Positions 6,768 through 8,590 of a DNA stretch of 8,590 bases are shown piece by piece. Location of the stretch: assembly GCA_937897215.1 (NCBI GenBank), contig CALCBQ010000219.1, positions 1 through 8,590 of the forward strand, written 5' to 3'. Position 1 is the stretch's first letter. Each line of letters starts with the position of its first letter. Below the pieces are notes generated by a model that worked only from the letters and a program-made list of their open reading frames with translations, was not told the origin of the DNA and ran no database searches. The stretch is from an uncultured Clostridia bacterium. Its GTDB lineage: Bacteria; Bacillota; Clostridia; Oscillospirales; Acutalibacteraceae. The translations under genes were made by a program, and so were the position numbers.

Positions 6768-7628
6768 TTAAAATCCTAATATACTACAGATGATTGTGAA
6801 CACGCCGATTACCAAACAATAAAAACCAAAGTATTTCCACATATCTTTCTTTAAAATCCATTGTAAAAGTTTAATGCAAGCAACACCAACTATTGCCGCA
6901 ACAATTACACCTATGATTGTTGGCAATAATTCAAGTTGAGCACCTGTTTCTACTGCATCTTTAAGCTCAACAGCATTTGCAACTATAATTGCAGGAATAC
7001 CAAGAATAAACGAATATTCAACCATATATTCTTTTGATACGCCACAAATCATTCCTGTTGAGATTGTTGAACCGGAACGTGAAATTCCAGGAAATCCCGC
7101 AGCAAAAACCTGCGCAAGACCGATAGCAAATGCATCAAGTGTATTCACTTCTCTGTTTAGAGTTTTTTTCTTTGAGATATATGTAGAAGTAAGCAATAAC
7201 ACACTGGTAAACAAGAAACAGAAACCTTCTACAAGAATACTGTCATCTTCTGAAAGGCCACTAAGTACATCCATAAGTTTCATATCATTTCCGACAGGAA
7301 TCAGCAACAAAAGAAGTGGAATACAGGAAAATACGAACATTACAAGCATTTTCTTTTTACCTTGCAGTTGTTTAAATTTGAATTTTCCTGTAAAAATATC
7401 TTTTATAAGACCAAATGCATCAGCAATTAATTCAAATATAGTTTTATGGAAGACAATAAAAACTGCAATCAAAGTGCCTAAATGGAGAAGCACTGAAAAT
7501 AACAGTGAGCCCTCGCCATCAACATTAAGAAAATGTTGGAACAGCGATAAATGACCACTACTTGAAATTGGTAAAAATTCGGTAACACCTTGGACAATAC
7601 CAAGTATAATTGCTTTAATTATTGACAT
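6768..7628 (-). CDS. uppP: Undecaprenyl-diphosphatase (UppP/BacA)
   Basis: This integral membrane enzyme removes a phosphate from undecaprenyl diphosphate, regenerating the C55-P carrier for peptidoglycan and other wall polymers; overexpression gives bacitracin resistance. Counting from the ATG at 7628 it has 286 residues, normal for the family. Catalytic motif 1 is QGVTEFLPISSSGH at residues 13-26, with the QxxxE pair Q13/E17, the serine cluster 22-24 and H26. Motif 2 is PGISRSGST at 180-188 with R184. Many hydrophobic segments fill the rest, for example 44-60, 94-112, 136-150, 205-221, 236-256 and 266-283. An in-frame TTG lies one codon upstream (7631), but GGAG at 7636-7639 is 7 bases from the ATG, so ATG is chosen. 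The upstream tepA stop codon lies within this ribosome binding site, 4 bases away, implying translational coupling. Confidence 0.97.
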   Translation of the reverse strand: MSIIKAIILGIVQGVTEFLPISSSGHLSLFQHFLNVDGEGSLLFSVLLHLGTLIAVFIVFHKTIFELIADAFGLIKDIFTGKFKFKQLQGKKKMLVMFVFSCIPLLLLLIPVGNDMKLMDVLSGLSEDDSILVEGFCFLFTSVLLLTSTYISKKKTLNREVNTLDAFAIGLAQVFAAGFPGISRSGSTISTGMICGVSKEYMVEYSFILGIPAIIVANAVELKDAVETGAQLELLPTIIGVIVAAIVGVACIKLLQWILKKDMWKYFGFYCLVIGVFTIICSILGF

Positions 7629-7632
7629 CAAA

Positions 7633-8367
7633 TCACTCCATTTTATCTATTTCTGAATTAAGATATGCCATAGCATCTTTTAAATTGCCTATAGCATCAA
7701 TTAAACCTTCTTTAACAGCATTTTCTCCATCGAGAATTGTACCAACATCCATAACAAGCTCCCCTGTTGATAAAATCAATTCTCTAAATCGTTCAGAAGA
7801 TATATTTGAATTACCTGATACAAATTTTACAATACGCTCTTGCATTTTGTCAAAATATGATAATGTTTGTGGAACTCCTAATACTAATCCATTCATGCGA
7901 ACAGGATGAATAGTCATTGTTGCCGTTGGTACTATAAAAGATTTATCGGTAGATACTGCCAACGGAACACCGATTGAATGTCCTCCACCAAGCACAAGTG
8001 ATGCAGTTGGCTTTTTCATTCCCGAAATAAGTTCAGCAATAGCGAGACCGGCTTCAATATCGCCACCAACGGTATTAAGGATAATGAGTAATCCGTCAAT
8101 ATCTTCGCTTTCTTCTACTGCTACAAGTTGAGGAATGACATGTTCATACTTGGTTGTTTTATTATCTGGCGGAAGAACGTTATGTCCCTCAATCTGACCT
8201 ATTATAGTTAGGCAATGAATATATCTACCGTTCTTTTTTACAGAAAAAGCACCATTGTCGCCTATTTCTGTATTTACGGAGGTATCTGCATTGTTTTCAG
8301 TACAACTGTTGTCGTTATCTGATGAATTTAAAATAGTATCAAGATTTTCCAATTCGTTTATTCGCAT
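7633..8367 (-). CDS. tepA: TepA-like ClpP-fold serine protease
   Basis: The protein belongs to the ClpP/crotonase-fold peptidases and closely resembles the translocation-enhancing protein TepA (YmfB) of Bacillus, which lies next to spoIIIE/ftsK there. It has 244 residues. Residues 1-45 are an acidic, Asn/Ser/Asp-rich low-complexity extension. The fold begins with IHCLTIIGQIEGH at 50-62, followed by LLIILNTVGGDIEAGLAIAE at 93-112. The nucleophile is S131 in LGGGHSIGVPLAVSTD, and the catalytic histidine is H154 in TATMTIHPVRMNG. D207 in the VMDVGT stretch is the likely third residue, though this alignment is less certain. No signal peptide or membrane segment is seen, so it is probably cytoplasmic or membrane-associated through partners. 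The ATG at 8367 is preceded by AGGATGTGA, an eight-of-nine match to an extended Shine-Dalgarno. It is first in the operon, about 68 bases from the predicted transcription start. Family is firm; the TepA name rests on motif and neighbourhood resemblance. Confidence 0.88.
   Translation of the reverse strand: MRINELENLDTILNSSDNDNSCTENNADTSVNTEIGDNGAFSVKKNGRYIHCLTIIGQIEGHNVLPPDNKTTKYEHVIPQLVAVEESEDIDGLLIILNTVGGDIEAGLAIAELISGMKKPTASLVLGGGHSIGVPLAVSTDKSFIVPTATMTIHPVRMNGLVLGVPQTLSYFDKMQERIVKFVSGNSNISSERFRELILSTGELVMDVGTILDGENAVKEGLIDAIGNLKDAMAYLNSEIDKME
7636..7639 (-). promoter_or_regulatory. uppP ribosome binding site overlapping the tepA end
   Basis: The last sense codon of tepA and its TGA stop form the Shine-Dalgarno GGAGTGA (7639-7633), 7 bases (counted from GGAG) before the uppP ATG at 7628. 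This favours the ATG over the TTG at 7631 and points to coupled translation. Confidence 0.7.
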
Positions 8368-8441
8368 AAAATCACATCCTAAGAAAGATAAAAATATTTT
8401 TCCCGAATGATTATTGATTATTTATGTGAAAACTACTAAAT

Positions 8442-8470
8442 ATTGTATCATAATTAATTTGTAATATCAA
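8442..8470 (-). promoter_or_regulatory. Promoter of the tepA-uppP-ftsK-ygiQ-MBL operon
   Basis: On the minus strand TTGATA (8470-8465, five of six consensus bases) is followed by a 17-base spacer and TACAAT (8447-8442, five of six). The -10 is preceded by TGA, the extended -10 signature. The predicted start is near 8435, leaving a leader of about 68 nt before tepA. Sequence and spacing match the vegetative sigma-70/A class well. Confidence 0.75.
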
Positions 8471-8520
8471 TCTTTTGTTAAAAAATACTTTATATACATA
8501 TTAATTATATTTAAAATATA

Positions 8521-8549
8521 TTGACAATTTTATAACAATATAATAAAAT
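8521..8549 (+). promoter_or_regulatory. Rightward promoter for a gene beyond the window
   Basis: A perfect -35 TTGACA (8521-8526) stands 17 bases ahead of TAAAAT (8544-8549, five of six). A transcription start near 8556 would lie about 35 bases before the end of the window, where AAGGAGTGA (8582-8590) looks like a strong Shine-Dalgarno. The alternative TATAAT at 8539-8544 would leave only a 12-base spacer and is unlikely to pair with this -35. A divergent gene is inferred to begin just right of base 8590. Confidence 0.65.
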
Positions 8550-8565
8550 TATAAAAGATTGTTAA
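8521..8565. repeat. Inverted repeats embedded in the rightward promoter
   Basis: AATTTTAT (8526-8533) and ATAAAATT (8543-8550) are perfect 8-base inverted arms lying exactly between the -35 and -10. Around them, TTGACAAT...TTTATAA (8521-8535) mirrors TTATAAAAGATTGTTAA (8549-8565) apart from one mismatch and a two-base insertion. The symmetry over a promoter suggests an operator, but such repeats also arise easily in sequence this rich in A and T. Confidence 0.4.
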
Positions 8566-8581
8566 AAAAATGAAAAAGTCC

Positions 8582-8590
8582 AAGGAGTGA
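8582..8590 (+). promoter_or_regulatory. Shine-Dalgarno-like site of an off-window rightward gene
   Basis: AAGGAGTGA complements the 3' end of 16S rRNA over nearly its whole length and lies downstream of the rightward promoter. A start codon would be expected within about 10 bases beyond the window. The same bases also close a six-codon frame, ATG at 8570 to TGA at 8590 (MKKSKE), which has no ribosome binding site of its own. Confidence 0.55.

Noticed and set aside
8390..8401. AAAAATATTTTT palindrome in the tepA leader as a terminator
   Set aside because: A stem made only of A-U pairs is too weak, and it lies between a good promoter and the gene that promoter serves.
8409..8422. Tandem GATTATT repeat upstream of tepA
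   Set aside because: Two copies of a 7-base AT-rich unit in an AT-rich leader are expected by chance.
1..8590. Mobile element, CRISPR array, tRNA/rRNA gene, defence or toxin-antitoxin system
   Set aside because: No transposase, terminal repeats, regular spacer arrays, cloverleaf-like sequence or characteristic defence domains were found; the window is core chromosomal genes.

Overview
The window is a compact stretch of AT-rich bacterial chromosome. All seven recognisable genes lie on the minus strand. Read in the direction of transcription (right to left) they are a TepA-type ClpP-fold protein, uppP, ftsK, a YgiQ-family radical SAM protein, a membrane-anchored ComEC-like metallo-beta-lactamase-fold protein, rpsB and the first part of tsf, which runs off the left edge. 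Strong GGAGG-type ribosome binding sites, low GC, a TepA protein upstream of an FtsK/SpoIIIE translocase, and the style of the S2 and EF-Ts sequences point to a low-GC Firmicute. A clostridial lineage, perhaps Ruminococcaceae/Oscillospiraceae-like, is my best guess, but it is inferred from the look of the proteins and not from a search.

Layout: positions 8368-8590 are a short divergent intergenic region. It holds a good sigma-A-type promoter for the leftward operon (-35 at 8465-8470, extended -10 at 8442-8447) and, facing right, a second promoter (-35 TTGACA at 8521-8526, -10 TAAAAT at 8544-8549). The rightward promoter leads to a Shine-Dalgarno-like AAGGAG at the very end of the window, so a rightward gene probably starts just outside. 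The leftward unit tepA-uppP-ftsK-ygiQ-MBL is packed with gaps of 4 and 19 bases and then two coding overlaps, so it is almost certainly one operon with translational coupling. A second extended -10 promoter (1382-1410) lies in the 157-base gap before rpsB and starts a leader of about 100 nt that can fold. rpsB and tsf follow, separated by a 72-base spacer containing a hairpin. No convincing terminator separates the MBL gene from rpsB, so readthrough is possible.

Biology: the set is mostly core growth functions. FtsK moves DNA through the closing septum, UppP recycles the undecaprenyl carrier for wall synthesis, TepA is a ClpP-fold membrane/secretion-linked protein, and S2 and EF-Ts serve translation. 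The YgiQ protein and the freestanding ComEC-like hydrolase are the least understood members. I see no mobile element, CRISPR array, tRNA, rRNA, toxin-antitoxin or defence system. The points most worth a second look are the rpsB leader, the rpsB-tsf spacer structure, the long ygiQ/MBL overlap with its unclear start, and the symmetrical promoter at the right edge.
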